Origin: Rhizobium sp. 007
GTDB lineage: Bacteria; Pseudomonadota; Alphaproteobacteria; Rhizobiales; Rhizobiaceae
NCBI RefSeq assembly: GCF_015353075.1
Contig: NZ_CP064187.1
Location: 1,488,001-1,552,000, forward strand
Reading direction: 5' to 3'
DNA length: 64,000 bases
In this document: positions 53,151-60,447 of the stretch, piece after piece
How the letters are laid out: each line of letters opens with the position of its first letter
How positions within the stretch are numbered: the first letter of the stretch is position 1
Made by a program: the position numbers and the translations under genes
The notes under the pieces: generated by a model
The model's input: the letters and a program-made list of their open reading frames with translations, nothing else
What the model was told of the DNA's origin: nothing
The model's database searches: none

Positions 53151-53408
53151 ATCAACCCGCTTGCGTTTGTATCGAGCCGTCCACATCGATCCAGCACTCG
53201 TGACCACCATGCCTTTGCGGTAGGGCAGTGCGCGCTGCCACGTGCCGCAATATTTGATGCCGCTGGCTTCCAATGCGTCGAGGCGGCCCTTGTGCTCAAG
53301 CAGAACGGACTTCAGCGCGTCGAGTAATTGGTAGGCCTCGCCCTTCGTCATCGGCTTCGTGAGCGCGTCGACCCCGAATTGTTTCATCATCTCGTCGGTC
53401 AAAGACAT
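53073..53408 (-). pseudogene. Phage structural-cluster gene fragment
   Basis: Begins MSLTDEMMKQFGVDALTKPMTKGEAYQL behind a good GGGAGATACGGC site, then a coiled-coil linker. A short carbohydrate-binding-like motif follows (GIKYCGTWQRALPYRKGMVV, SMWTA) as found in tailed-phage virion proteins. After SMWTA the frame turns Arg/His-rich and ends, while the next frame carries the lipoprotein-like sequence. It lies 15 bases after the capsid fragment, in the order expected for phage genes. Confidence 0.55.
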
Positions 53409-53423
53409 GCCGTATCTCCCGGT

Positions 53424-53590
53424 TCAGGCCCACTCGATGCCAGTCACCTGGGCGATTGCGTTATCGCGAAGACGCTCGGCGGCGAATGCGACCAGGGCCT
53501 GGACGGCGACGCTATTTGTTTGAAACATCGAGACGAGGTTCGTGCCGGCTCCGGTGGTGCTGTCCTGTACAAGCGCAGCGTCCAGCATTT
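53424..53590 (-). pseudogene. C-terminal remnant of HK97-type major capsid protein
   Basis: About 55 residues including SMFQTNSVAVQALVAF and ending AQVTGIEWA, the pattern seen at the C-terminus of many HK97-fold capsid proteins ((L/M)xQTNSV... then a V-TGV-W-like end). Upstream of about 53,590 the frame contains unrelated sequence antisense to the primase fragment. Most of the capsid gene is therefore missing, cut at that junction. Confidence 0.5.
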
Positions 53591-53595
53591 CGATT

Positions 53596-53790
53596 GTCGA
53601 CTTAGATGCTGACACTGGCAAAGCAGGCGAAATGCCGATCGGGCCGAACCTTGTGCTCGAGACCTCTGCAGGCAACTACCAGCCGTTCGTCTTATTCGAT
53701 CGCGCACTGTCCGCTGCCGAGACAAAGCCGCTGGCGGCCGCCCTGAAGCGTGCCACAGGCTCAGACCATGGCACAGCCGATGTCGCCCAA
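53596..53790 (+). pseudogene. RepB-like primase domain fragment
   Basis: About 65 residues: VDLDADTGKAGEMP, LETSAGNYQPFVLFDRAL and ATGSDHGTADVAQ. The S-x-G-N-Y-Q ... GS-x-x-GTAD pattern is that of the RepB/DNA-primase domain of plasmid and integrative-element replication proteins. No start and no continuation are present; after DVAQ the frame becomes low-complexity. It abuts the capsid remnant head to head. Confidence 0.45.
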
Positions 53791-54243
53791 CGACAACAGC
53801 CCGCGCAAGGTGCGGCAGCCACGCTATCGCGGTACGCTTCCGGCGCTCCGCTGGCTCTTCGACAATTATCCGGCGTTGGCACCAGCGATGGCCGCTGCCT
53901 TGCCAAAACCCGCGAGCAACTGGTCTGCAGAGATTGCCGACAACCGACAAGAAATTCCCCCTACGATCGGCGAGTTGATGACGGCTGTAGAGGGCGCCGA
54001 GCAAAAGATCGAACAAGACGAAAAGACTGGCGAGCGCATCTCATTCGGCCCACTCAAGTTCTTGCGTGGGCGGTTGGTCGAATGGGCGGTGACCAAAAAG
54101 GGTCACAAACTTCGACCGGTAGATCGGGTTGCTCCGGGGAGTTCCACCAAAACCTCGCAGCGCAATCCTGGCCGCTACCTGTCTACGAAGGCTACGACAC
54201 CGTCACCTTTCGAAGCCGCACCACTCGCCAGGAATATGTCTGA
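53768..54243 (+). pseudogene. Unrecognised element gene X, frameshifted
   Basis: The frame from ATG 53768 gives TLPALRWLFDNYPALAPAMAA and GELMTAVEGAEQKIEQDE, a plausible globular sequence, up to about 54,130. There the protein-like sequence moves one frame over (FHQNLAAQSWPLPVYEGYD, TVTFRSRTTRQEYV) and stops at 54,243. That stop overlaps the next start ATG 54237, so the end was a real gene end in an operon. Function not recognised. Confidence 0.4.
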
Positions 54244-54671
54244 CCGGCCCGTGCTGCCGCCGATGCTGGATCCGCTTACCGATGTCGAGGAAGGTCGACG
54301 GCTGCTGCGCAGTCTGTGCATCGATGGTGCTGTGTCGTTCGAGAAGCTGCCTGTCGGCGCAATGAAGTGTGAGGATGCGGTAGCTAAGGGCGCAGTTTTT
54401 CTGGGCGGCATGTCAAACCCCAAGGGAAACACGTCCAGCGGCGCTCCAGCTTGGGAGACGCCCGAGGTTCAAACAAGGCGAAGCGGCAGCCGTGATCGAA
54501 GAAGTTGCCGGTCGAGGCACACTCAAATCAATCGGCATCCGGCTTGGATACGCCGAAGAATACGCTGACCGGGCTGGTAAGGCTGCGCTAGTTGAAGCTG
54601 CCAGAACTCTGACAGCGGCGAACAATAACGAGAAAGTTGCAGCCCATGTGCCCAAACGTGGCGCATTGTGA
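54237..54671 (+). pseudogene. Unrecognised element gene Y, frameshifted
   Basis: Starts MSDRPVLPPMLDPLTDVEEG and continues sensibly to about AKGAVFLGGMSNPKG (54,430). After that the open frame becomes Arg/Ser-rich. In the next frame, AAVIEEVAGRGTLKSIGIRLG and YADRAGKAALVEAARTLTA continue to a stop at 54,671. One frameshift restores a protein of about 144 residues. Function unknown. Confidence 0.4.
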
Positions 54672-54770
54672 CGTATAGGTATGAAAGAGGCCGCCATTGC
54701 GCATCCGTTTGGGGCGCTGCCGATCCGCGGACGTATTAACTCGCGTTGATCGCCGGGACTGTCCCGAACC

Positions 54771-54956
54771 CTACCGCCACCGCGGCTCTCGTGTTGCGTT
54801 GTGCAGCAGTTCGCTGGCGGACGCGAATGGTCCAAACAATTGTAGCAGTCGAGCCTCTTCCTCCTCCTTAAGTCGGCGCCGTTTGGAAAAATCCTTGACC
54901 GACCAAACACGGGTCGTGGCTCCGGTGCCGATGTTATTCGGTTCCACTCGCTGCAT
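54771..54956 (-). CDS. Small helical protein, paralog A
   Basis: A 61-residue charged protein: VWSVKDFSKRRRLKEEEEAR, then LLQLFGPFASASELL and a C-terminal PRWR. Two helices joined by the LFGP turn are likely, reminiscent of DUF3606-type small proteins. GGGAGG eight bases before ATG 54956 is a strong ribosome binding site. It is a close paralog of the gene at 59,999-60,184 and shares its upstream block. The third relative is at 61,762. Function unknown. Confidence 0.75.
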   Translation of the reverse strand: MQRVEPNNIGTGATTRVWSVKDFSKRRRLKEEEEARLLQLFGPFASASELLHNATREPRWR

Positions 54957-54989
54957 ACGTTACTCCTCCCATACAGTTGGGGAGACCTA

Positions 54990-55023
54990 TACCAAAGTAT
55001 AATTTAGAAAGAAATAAAATAAG
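54990..55023 (-). promoter_or_regulatory. Conserved upstream block of paralog A
   Basis: This 34-base AT-rich block matches the block at 60,216-60,249 at about 28 of 34 positions. The shared core on the plus strand is TAATTTAGAA. It sits about 33 bases before the start codon, so it is probably the promoter or operator of both small genes. The minus strand reads TTATACT, a plausible -10 element. Confidence 0.55.
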
Positions 55024-55148
55024 TCGTGTTGGCGCCTTTTTTGCGCCGTTCAGCCATTACCTGGCGCGCCTCCTCCGCGAACGAAAGGTGATCGTGCGGC
55101 AGGCTGAGGTCCGGAACTGATAAACCGGGCGCCTCCCTGCCGCTTTTG

Positions 55149-55331
55149 CTATTTGATCTTTTCTGCCGCCTTATTCGCGGCCTCACGATCAGATCCGTGC
55201 TTCTTGATAATTGCCTCAGCCTTATCCCGGCTGATGCCGTGCTTCTTGGCGAAGTAGCTAACCTCGTAAGGTTCGCCGCCAGCGACCTTGTTGCGGTCTG
55301 CGGCTCCACGCTTGCTCTTGTCGTCTGCCAT
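55149..55331 (-). CDS. DUF3606 small protein
   Basis: A 60-residue Lys/Ala-rich protein: MADDKSKRGAADRNKVAGG, then PYEVSYFAKKHGISRDKAEA and IIKKHGSDREAANKAAEK. This is the common DUF3606 layout (disordered start, small helical domain). AAGGAGG seven bases before ATG 55331 is a strong site. Function of the family is unknown; members are frequent on rhizobial plasmids and islands. Confidence 0.82.
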   Translation of the reverse strand: MADDKSKRGAADRNKVAGGEPYEVSYFAKKHGISRDKAEAIIKKHGSDREAANKAAEKIK

Positions 55332-55363
55332 AGCTGGCCTCCTTCCACTGCAGGTGCTGAACG

Positions 55364-55691
55364 TATGACGGAATCCAAGGTTCCGGATCGGCGCTCAGCG
55401 GAGGCCAAAGTCTGGCATCGTCTTTACGATACAGCAGAGTGGAAACGACTGCGCCAATACCAGTTGGCAATGGAACCTCTTTGTCGTTTCTGCCTGATCA
55501 CGGGAAGAGGTGACCGAGGCGACGATCGTCGACCACATCAAAGCTCACAGGGCAGCGGCGAATTTTTCTTCGATCCGTCGAACCTGCAGTCATTGTGCAA
55601 ACATCATCACGATAGTGCGAAGAAGATGATTGATCACGGCAAGATGGTCGTGACCTATGGCCTCGATGGTTATCCAATTGAGATGGGGTAG
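55364..55691 (+). pseudogene. HNH endonuclease with the catalytic core out of frame
   Basis: The frame starts MTESKVPDRRSAEAKVWHRLY. It contains LCRFCLITG (first CxxC-like zinc pair) and ends NLQSLCKHHHDSAKKM plus VVTYGLDGYPIEMG, all typical of small phage HNH nucleases. The essential middle is shifted. From about 55,506 the frame gives Arg-rich sequence, while the +1 frame gives EVTEATIVDHIKAHR with the catalytic DH. A second compensating shift near 55,560 restores FFFDPSNLQS. As written the protein lacks its HNH core. Confidence 0.7.
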
Positions 55692-55764
55692 CGGCTTCGC
55701 CTTCGTCCTCGGCATCGCAGGCGCGTACATGGGGGTACGGCGAGACGGGCGTTCGGGCACGGTG

Positions 55765-55900
55765 AGGCCGCTGGGGGCTGCCGACGCTTCAGTTGGATGA
55801 TGCGGAGCGCAGGAGCGGAGTAGCTCTTGTGGAGTTACTGGTCCGTGCTGGATTGACCTCCTCGAAGGGGGAGGCGAAGGGCGATCTCGGGGCGCGGTGT
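55765..55900 (+). pseudogene. S4-domain fragment, possibly from tyrosyl-tRNA synthetase
   Basis: The frame reads LPTLQLDDAERRSG, then VALVELLVRAGLTSSKGEAK, the S4 RNA-binding helix pattern found at the C-terminus of TyrRS. A frame change then gives GVRVNE. No other part of a synthetase gene is present. Identification is tentative. Confidence 0.35.
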
Positions 55901-56030
55901 GCGGGTCAACGAACGTCCGAGAAAGACCTTGCTTTATCAGACCCCAGCGGAGAGGTTTGCAGAGTGTGTTGCAGCGACCGTTGAACTCGCCACTCAAAGC
56001 GACACCAATGATCGATATCAAAGGAAATGA
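55897..56030 (+). mobile_element. IS30-type transposase C-terminal fragment
   Basis: The frame reads RVNERPRKTLLYQTPAERFAEC, then VAATVELATQ and a stop at about 56,030. The N-(D/E)-RPRKTL-x-x-x-TPAE-x-F motif is the usual end of IS30-family transposases. The rest of the transposase and both inverted repeats are absent here. It is fused directly to the S4-like fragment. Confidence 0.55.
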
Positions 56031-56094
56031 GACGATGGGCGGAGCCGCGCCACAGAGTTCGCCCGCGGTCGATATTGGAACGGGGTCAGTTAAT

Positions 56095-56949
56095 TTATTT
56101 GTTTCGCCAGCGTGAGGGCGAATGGCCTTTGTGAGCGCGGAACAACCGCGCAAAATGGCTCGGACTCTCGATCCCGCAGAGCGCGGCGACCTCGATGATA
56201 GGCAGGTCCGTTTCCCTCAAAAGACGAGCTGCACGGTCCATGCGGCGGCGGGATATCACTTCCAAAGGCGTTTGGCCTGTTGCTCCGCGAAAAGTCCGGA
56301 AGAAGTGCCCCTCCGAGATGCCAAGTGGGAGTGACAGGTCAGAGATCGAAATCGGTTCTGCCAGCCTTGCATCAATTCTCTCGTAGGTGTCACGAAGTTG
56401 TCGTCTCGTTAGAGCGTTCTTTACCGACGTCCCGCGCTGACCGCGTCCTGCAACTCTGTTCGAGAGGTACTCGGAAAGAGCAAGAGCCATCGTCGAGCAG
56501 TAGGTCACATCCAGATTGCCTTCACGATGATAGAGGCCGCACATCTGCGCCGTCATGCCATAAATGAAGTCGTCGCGATCAACGAGGAATGACTTGGCGT
56601 TACGGAGCTTTGGGCTTCCCACAACCGGATCGATGGCAATCGCACCCCATTCCCATGCGACGTCGCGGAGCACAAGCTCGCGATTGCAGCCTGCAGGCAG
56701 AAAGGAAACCATGCCCTTCACGTCGCGGCCCTCATAGCGAAATCCGTCGTCGGTTCGAAATGCATGATGCGCTGCGCCGCCATTCAGCGTCACCATGACC
56801 AGATGGAAGTCTGGTGCTATCTTGCCTTCGACTTCTCCTGTCTGCCCCCGCCGCGCGGTTTCGAAACGACCGCCCGGCCACTCTATTCGCAGATGATCCT
56901 GAGGCGGCTGGGTCAATTGCCAGCCTTCGATCCTGGTCTTCTGTTGCAT
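56095..56949 (-). CDS. AraC-family transcriptional regulator
   Basis: A 284-residue regulator with an N-terminal ligand-type domain and a C-terminal double helix-turn-helix of about 100 residues. The latter shows ISDLSLPLGISEGHFFRTFRGATGQ and RRRMDRAARLLRETDLPIIEVA, then SHFARLFRAHKGHSPSRWR. I chose ATG 56949 (GGAGCGGGG upstream); a TTG at 56979 is the alternative. Its neighbour on the same strand is the SUMF1/aldo-keto reductase pair, a possible target. Confidence 0.88.
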   Translation of the reverse strand: MQQKTRIEGWQLTQPPQDHLRIEWPGGRFETARRGQTGEVEGKIAPDFHLVMVTLNGGAAHHAFRTDDGFRYEGRDVKGMVSFLPAGCNRELVLRDVAWEWGAIAIDPVVGSPKLRNAKSFLVDRDDFIYGMTAQMCGLYHREGNLDVTYCSTMALALSEYLSNRVAGRGQRGTSVKNALTRRQLRDTYERIDARLAEPISISDLSLPLGISEGHFFRTFRGATGQTPLEVISRRRMDRAARLLRETDLPIIEVAALCGIESPSHFARLFRAHKGHSPSRWRNK

Positions 56950-57124
56950 CGACGCCCCGCTCCAGCCATACGCCTGCAAGGCACATCTTGCAGGTGAGAT
57001 GCTGAACGATACGACTGGTTGCGGGCGTATGCATTTAGGAAATCGTAGGTCTTCAACCCCGGCTGTTCAAAAGTGCGTGAGGGTTGAGTGCTTGAAAGGT
57101 TTTCGTGGCTCGCGGCAGGTGAAG

Positions 57125-57838
57125 CTACGATTTCAGGTCGTAGGCGCACCGGAAGCCGATGTAGGCGACATAGAAGTCGGCAGACTTCCACTGCATGGCT
57201 TCTTCCCGCATCTTGTCTGGGCCGTACCACCACGAGCCGCCAGCCGTGATCGCGTTGTCACCGTTGCGGTCGGCGAGCCATTCCCACACGTTGCCACCCA
57301 TGTCGTAAAGGCCGTTCACGCCCTGGCGAGTGGTTCCCGTCGAGGCATGCTGAAGCCAAGGATCGCTACCGTTCGTATTCGCCCCTTCAGGAGTATCTCC
57401 CGTCGGATAGGAATACGTTTTCCCGACTACGAAGCCCGCCGCCGATCCACTACCATATTCACGATAGGCGGCACGCTGCCACTCGGCGCGAGCCGGCAGT
57501 CGGCCGCCGACTGATGCGCAATAGTCACGTGCCTCATACCAACTCACATGTACGGCAGGTTCGGCCACTTCTTGCGGTGCTTTGCCGAACGGCCTGCGAA
57601 ACGACCAGCCTGGACGACGTTCCCATCCGCTTCCCCATTCGTGACCGCCACCATTGCGTTCAGCAGCCGTCCTCAGCTTAGTCGCGTTAGCGAAGACGGC
57701 GAAATCGGCGATAGTGACCTCGCTCCTGTCGATAGCGAAACCTTCAATCGTGACACGGTCGCTCCCGGCCATTGCGGCGGCCGGAAGCGCAATAAGGATG
57801 AGTGTCAGGTACGTTGGGGCGGTTGCGGGAAAGGCCAT
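57125..57838 (-). CDS. SUMF1/FGE-domain protein lacking the catalytic cysteines
   Basis: A 237-residue exported protein. The signal peptide ends near AAAMAGS. The SUMF1 domain follows: FAIDRSEVTIADFAVFA, VHVSWYEARDYCASVGGRLPARAEWQRAA, GLYDMGGNVWEWLAD and IGFRCAYD. Genuine formylglycine-generating enzymes carry two Cys after GGS; here it reads ITAGGSWWYGPDKM, so catalysis of that type is unlikely. The start overlaps the upstream aldo/keto reductase by 34 bases, so the two are one unit. Confidence 0.88.
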   Translation of the reverse strand: MAFPATAPTYLTLILIALPAAAMAGSDRVTIEGFAIDRSEVTIADFAVFANATKLRTAAERNGGGHEWGSGWERRPGWSFRRPFGKAPQEVAEPAVHVSWYEARDYCASVGGRLPARAEWQRAAYREYGSGSAAGFVVGKTYSYPTGDTPEGANTNGSDPWLQHASTGTTRQGVNGLYDMGGNVWEWLADRNGDNAITAGGSWWYGPDKMREEAMQWKSADFYVAYIGFRCAYDLKS

Positions 57839-58863
57839 GTGACGACGCCACCATATTTTTTTCCAGGATAAGGAGGCTGTTTAAGCGCGTCCGCGACGCC
57901 TGTCAGCCCGGCATAATAATCCACCATGCGTTCACGCATCGCCCGGTCGGGCAGGTCGCCGTAGAGCGCGCCCATGTTGTCGACGACGTGCTGTGGCTGG
58001 CTGGTCGCGGGGATAACATTTGTGACGGCCGGATGGGAGATGATCCATTTCAGGAAATACTGCGCCCAGGTCTCGATACCCATCTCCTGGGCAAAGTCTG
58101 GAACTGGTTGTCCCGCCACAGGCGTAAAGAGCCGCGCCTTTTCGAACGGGATGTTGACCTGGACGGCTACACCGTTGGCGGCGCAGGCATCGAGCAACCG
58201 TTGTTCGGCGGCACGCGTCAGGATCGTATAGGCGACCTGGACGAAATCCAGCGTGCCCGTGTTCACCAGACGCTCCATGGTGTCATAGTATTCCGGGCTC
58301 CACTGCGTGATCCCGATATAGCGTACAGACCCCTCGGCCTTTTTCTGCGCCAGCCAGTGACGGACCTGGTCGTGATTTTCGAGACTGTGAACCTGCAGCA
58401 CATCGATCCGATCCCGCCACAGCCTTTCCCGCGACTGCCTGAGCTGCCGTTCCGAATGGCTGTTGTCGGAAAGATAGTCGCCGGTGGTCCAGGTCTTATT
58501 GGTGATGAAGATGTCGTCGGCGATGTCAAGATCGATGATGAAATCGCCGACGCACACTTCAGACATTCCATAAAGTGGCGATGTGTCGATGACCCTTCCA
58601 CCATGTTCATGGAACAGCCGGATTACCTCGCCCACATGGTCGCGCGGTTCGCCTGGGCGGATGTCGAAGGTCTCGAATGTGCCGAGGCCGACCGCCGGGA
58701 TCATCTCCCCCGTTCTCGGGATCGGCCGCATGATCGGAGCACGGCCCGATTGTTGAGCGACGGCCTGTCGCATAGAGATGGCCGAAGCGAACATCGATGT
58801 TGCGGCAACTGCCGCCACGCCGGTCAAAAACGTCCGGCGTTTCGTTGCGAGTCCTGAGGTCAT
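57805..58863 (-). CDS. Tat-exported aldo/keto reductase
   Basis: A 352-residue protein starting with a twin-arginine signal (TKRRTFLTG, hydrophobic AAVAATSMFASAIS). The AKR barrel shows VGLGTFETF and the tetrad Asp93 and Tyr98 (VIDTSPLYGMSE), Lys123 (ITNKTW) and His159 (VLQVHS). LKWIISHPAVTNVIPATSQPQHV is the cofactor-binding end. Periplasmic AKRs are uncommon because NADPH is cytoplasmic. It is followed by the SUMF1-domain gene. Confidence 0.9.
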   Translation of the reverse strand: MTSGLATKRRTFLTGVAAVAATSMFASAISMRQAVAQQSGRAPIMRPIPRTGEMIPAVGLGTFETFDIRPGEPRDHVGEVIRLFHEHGGRVIDTSPLYGMSEVCVGDFIIDLDIADDIFITNKTWTTGDYLSDNSHSERQLRQSRERLWRDRIDVLQVHSLENHDQVRHWLAQKKAEGSVRYIGITQWSPEYYDTMERLVNTGTLDFVQVAYTILTRAAEQRLLDACAANGVAVQVNIPFEKARLFTPVAGQPVPDFAQEMGIETWAQYFLKWIISHPAVTNVIPATSQPQHVVDNMGALYGDLPDRAMRERMVDYYAGLTGVADALKQPPYPGKKYGGVVTWPFPQPPQRT

Positions 58864-59143
58864 TCCAAAAAATCCCTGTTGTGACGACAGGGACGTTAAC
58901 CGGCAGAGTGCCGCCGCGCGCGCTCGATCCTCACCATTTGCTCGATTCTGATCATTTTCTGCGCTTCGTGGCGTTCAAATACCATGCACATCTGAATTTG
59001 CCTCAATGACCGCTGCTGGCGGGCGCGAAGCGGAAGCGGCTCCTTGGCAGCTTCCGGGCCCGTTGCAGTCATCGCCACAATCAACGGTTAATACACCGGG
59101 TGCAATGTCCTACGGCCGGAGAGATGGTTTTGGCAATGAGGTC

Positions 59144-59299
59144 ATGTCCAGAAATTTAGTCGGGCTGATCGCAGGTCCACTTGCATTGCTCGTCCTCGTC
59201 CTGGGCTTCTTGTTCTTCGGGACTTGGGGTGCAGTAATCGGCTTTTTCGTTCTCGCTGCCGCAGTGGTGTTTGGGTGTTTGTGCCGTTATTCGCGCTAG
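59144..59299 (+). CDS. Small two-helix membrane protein
   Basis: About 51 residues: SRNLVGLIAGPLALLVLVLGF, a short turn (FFGTWG), then VIGFFVLAAAVVFGC and a CRYSR tail. Two membrane helices are clear. The ribosome binding site (TGAGG) is close to ATG 59144. An ATG at 59105 would add 13 residues. Family not recognised. Confidence 0.5.
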   Translation: MSRNLVGLIAGPLALLVLVLGFLFFGTWGAVIGFFVLAAAVVFGCLCRYSR

Positions 59300-59389
59300 G
59301 AACATCTATCGCACCCGCACGTTGGTCGGCTGATCAATGAGAGTTATGAAGCTGGAACCCGTAGCCGCTCCAGGCGGCGGGGTGTGAAC

Positions 59390-59504
59390 CCTTGCTCTAT
59401 TCGATCTTGCGCTGAGCGCGGACGCGCGGCTTTACGGACTGCGGCTGATGGAAACATCCGACGGAAGGCGCTTCACATACGCTGCGGGCCGGGAAGGTGC
59501 ATGA
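59390..59504 (+). pseudogene. Phage-associated small protein, 5'-truncated
   Basis: The frame right after an in-frame TGA reads ALFDLALSADARLYGLRLME, then TSDGRRFTYAAG and a stop at 59,504. The A-x-FD-x-x-x-(S/T)-x-x-x-(R/K)-LY-x-L-x-L pattern is one I associate with small phage or island proteins. There is no start codon, so the N-terminus is missing. The stop overlaps ATG 59501 of the next fragment. Confidence 0.4.
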
Positions 59505-59611
59505 CACGCTTTACGAAAGGGCAAAGTGGCGCCGGGGAGCGCCGTAGGCAGCGAACGAAAATCACTCCGCAGCGAAAGTTGCTGCATAGCGGCTCGAATC
59601 TCGTTCGATAG
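59501..59611 (+). pseudogene. DUF5681-type remnant (phage packaging-region protein)
   Basis: Starts MTRFTKGQSG behind GGAAGG; FTKGQSGNPAGRP is the hallmark N-terminus of DUF5681 proteins near phage terminase genes. Here GQSG is followed by AGERRRQR and a stop after 36 residues, so the motif is broken and the gene truncated. Confidence 0.45.
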
Positions 59612-59765
59612 CATCCAGAGAGTTCATCAAGTCGACAAAGTCACAGGCCTCGGCCCAAGACATGCCACTCACCTTCACGTCACCAAGCGTGGCAGGCTCC
59701 ATCGTGAGCCCATCCACAACAAGCCACTTGTCATCGACTTCATGTCGAAGATTGAAACGTCGCAT
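59562..59765 (-). CDS. Small hypothetical protein (67 aa)
   Basis: A compact acidic 67-residue protein: RRFNLRHEVDDKWLVVDGL, EPATLGDVKVSGMSWAEA, and CDFVDLMNSLDAIERDSS. GGAG eight bases before ATG 59765 is a good site. Family unknown. It overlaps the end of the DUF5681 remnant on the other strand and looks intact. Confidence 0.6.
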   Translation of the reverse strand: MRRFNLRHEVDDKWLVVDGLTMEPATLGDVKVSGMSWAEACDFVDLMNSLDAIERDSSRYAATFAAE

Positions 59766-59817
59766 CGCAAAGTCTCCAAACGGTGAACCGCGGTACCATA
59801 TTTTAGGAGGGATGAAT

Positions 59818-60036
59818 ATGAGAAAGTTAACAGCTATTAACGATAACATTGCGACCAGCAATGCCACCGGCGTAGCACGGTGCGCACCAATTCCGGGAAA
59901 AATCCGGTTACAAATACAAAACGAATTCAGAGGCCGCTATCGAGCAGCCCTCTCCAAGGGAAACGAAGCAGGACGCGCCCGTACCCATGTCGCACGGATT
60001 ACCGCCACTTCGGTGCCCGTTTGGCGTTGTGCATGA
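59818..60036 (+). CDS. Small basic hypothetical protein (72 aa)
   Basis: ATG 59818 is preceded by AGGAGGG at ideal spacing. The protein reads MRKLTAINDNIATSNATG, then IRLQIQNEFRGRYRAALSKGNE and a basic tail ending VPVWRCA. Its last 38 bases overlap, tail to tail, the small paralog B gene on the minus strand. Not a family I know. The strong ribosome binding site is the main evidence. Confidence 0.5.
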   Translation: MRKLTAINDNIATSNATGVARCAPIPGKIRLQIQNEFRGRYRAALSKGNEAGRARTHVARITATSVPVWRCA

Positions 60037-60184
60037 GTTCGCATGCAGTCGCGAATGGACCAAACAGCTGAAGTAGTCTCGTTTCTTCTTCCTCGTCCAA
60101 TCGATGTCGCGCGCAGAACTCGGTCACCGACCAGACCTTCGTTGCCATATCGGAATCTGCATTTTCCGGCTCAACGCGTTCCAT
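59999..60184 (-). CDS. Small helical protein, paralog B
   Basis: A 61-residue protein: VWSVTEFCARHRLDEEEETR, then LLQLFGPFATACELM and a C-terminal PKWR. It is strongly similar to paralog A at 54,771 (shared VWSV, EEE, RLLQLFGPFA, EL, HNA, WR). GGGAGG before ATG 60184 is a good site. The shared upstream block and equal length show a duplication that kept both the protein and its control region. Confidence 0.75.
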   Translation of the reverse strand: MERVEPENADSDMATKVWSVTEFCARHRLDEEEETRLLQLFGPFATACELMHNAKRAPKWR

Positions 60185-60215
60185 GGAAATCCTCCCGCTC
60201 CTAATGCGAGAACAC

Positions 60216-60249
60216 TACTAAAGTCTAATTTAGAATCAAATGAAATAAC
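60216..60249 (-). promoter_or_regulatory. Conserved upstream block of paralog B
   Basis: Counterpart of the block at 54,990-55,023, about 31 bases before the start codon of paralog B. It matches TAC-AAAGT-TAATTTAGAA-AAAT-AAATAA (single bases vary). Sequence outside the block and genes is not alike, so this block is selected rather than merely copied. Confidence 0.55.
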
Positions 60250-60447
60250 AATGCAGGCGGGATATTTGTTGCGCTCCAATGCCATCCCCTCGCGCGCCTC
60301 AATCCAAGGCCGGCATGCAGGAGCACACCGCTCAATTGCTTCGCGCGGGTAACCGCATCGACGGCCTGCATGAGCGGCTTGACAGGGCGTTAGAGCGGAT
60401 AACAAGAACGACGCGCAGTTGACGGCGCGTTCTCGGGCGTCCAGTCG

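Noticed and set aside
55590..56153. 187-codon minus-strand frame across the S4/IS30 region
   Set aside because: Pro/Arg/Thr-rich, no ribosome binding site, antisense to more recognisable fragments.
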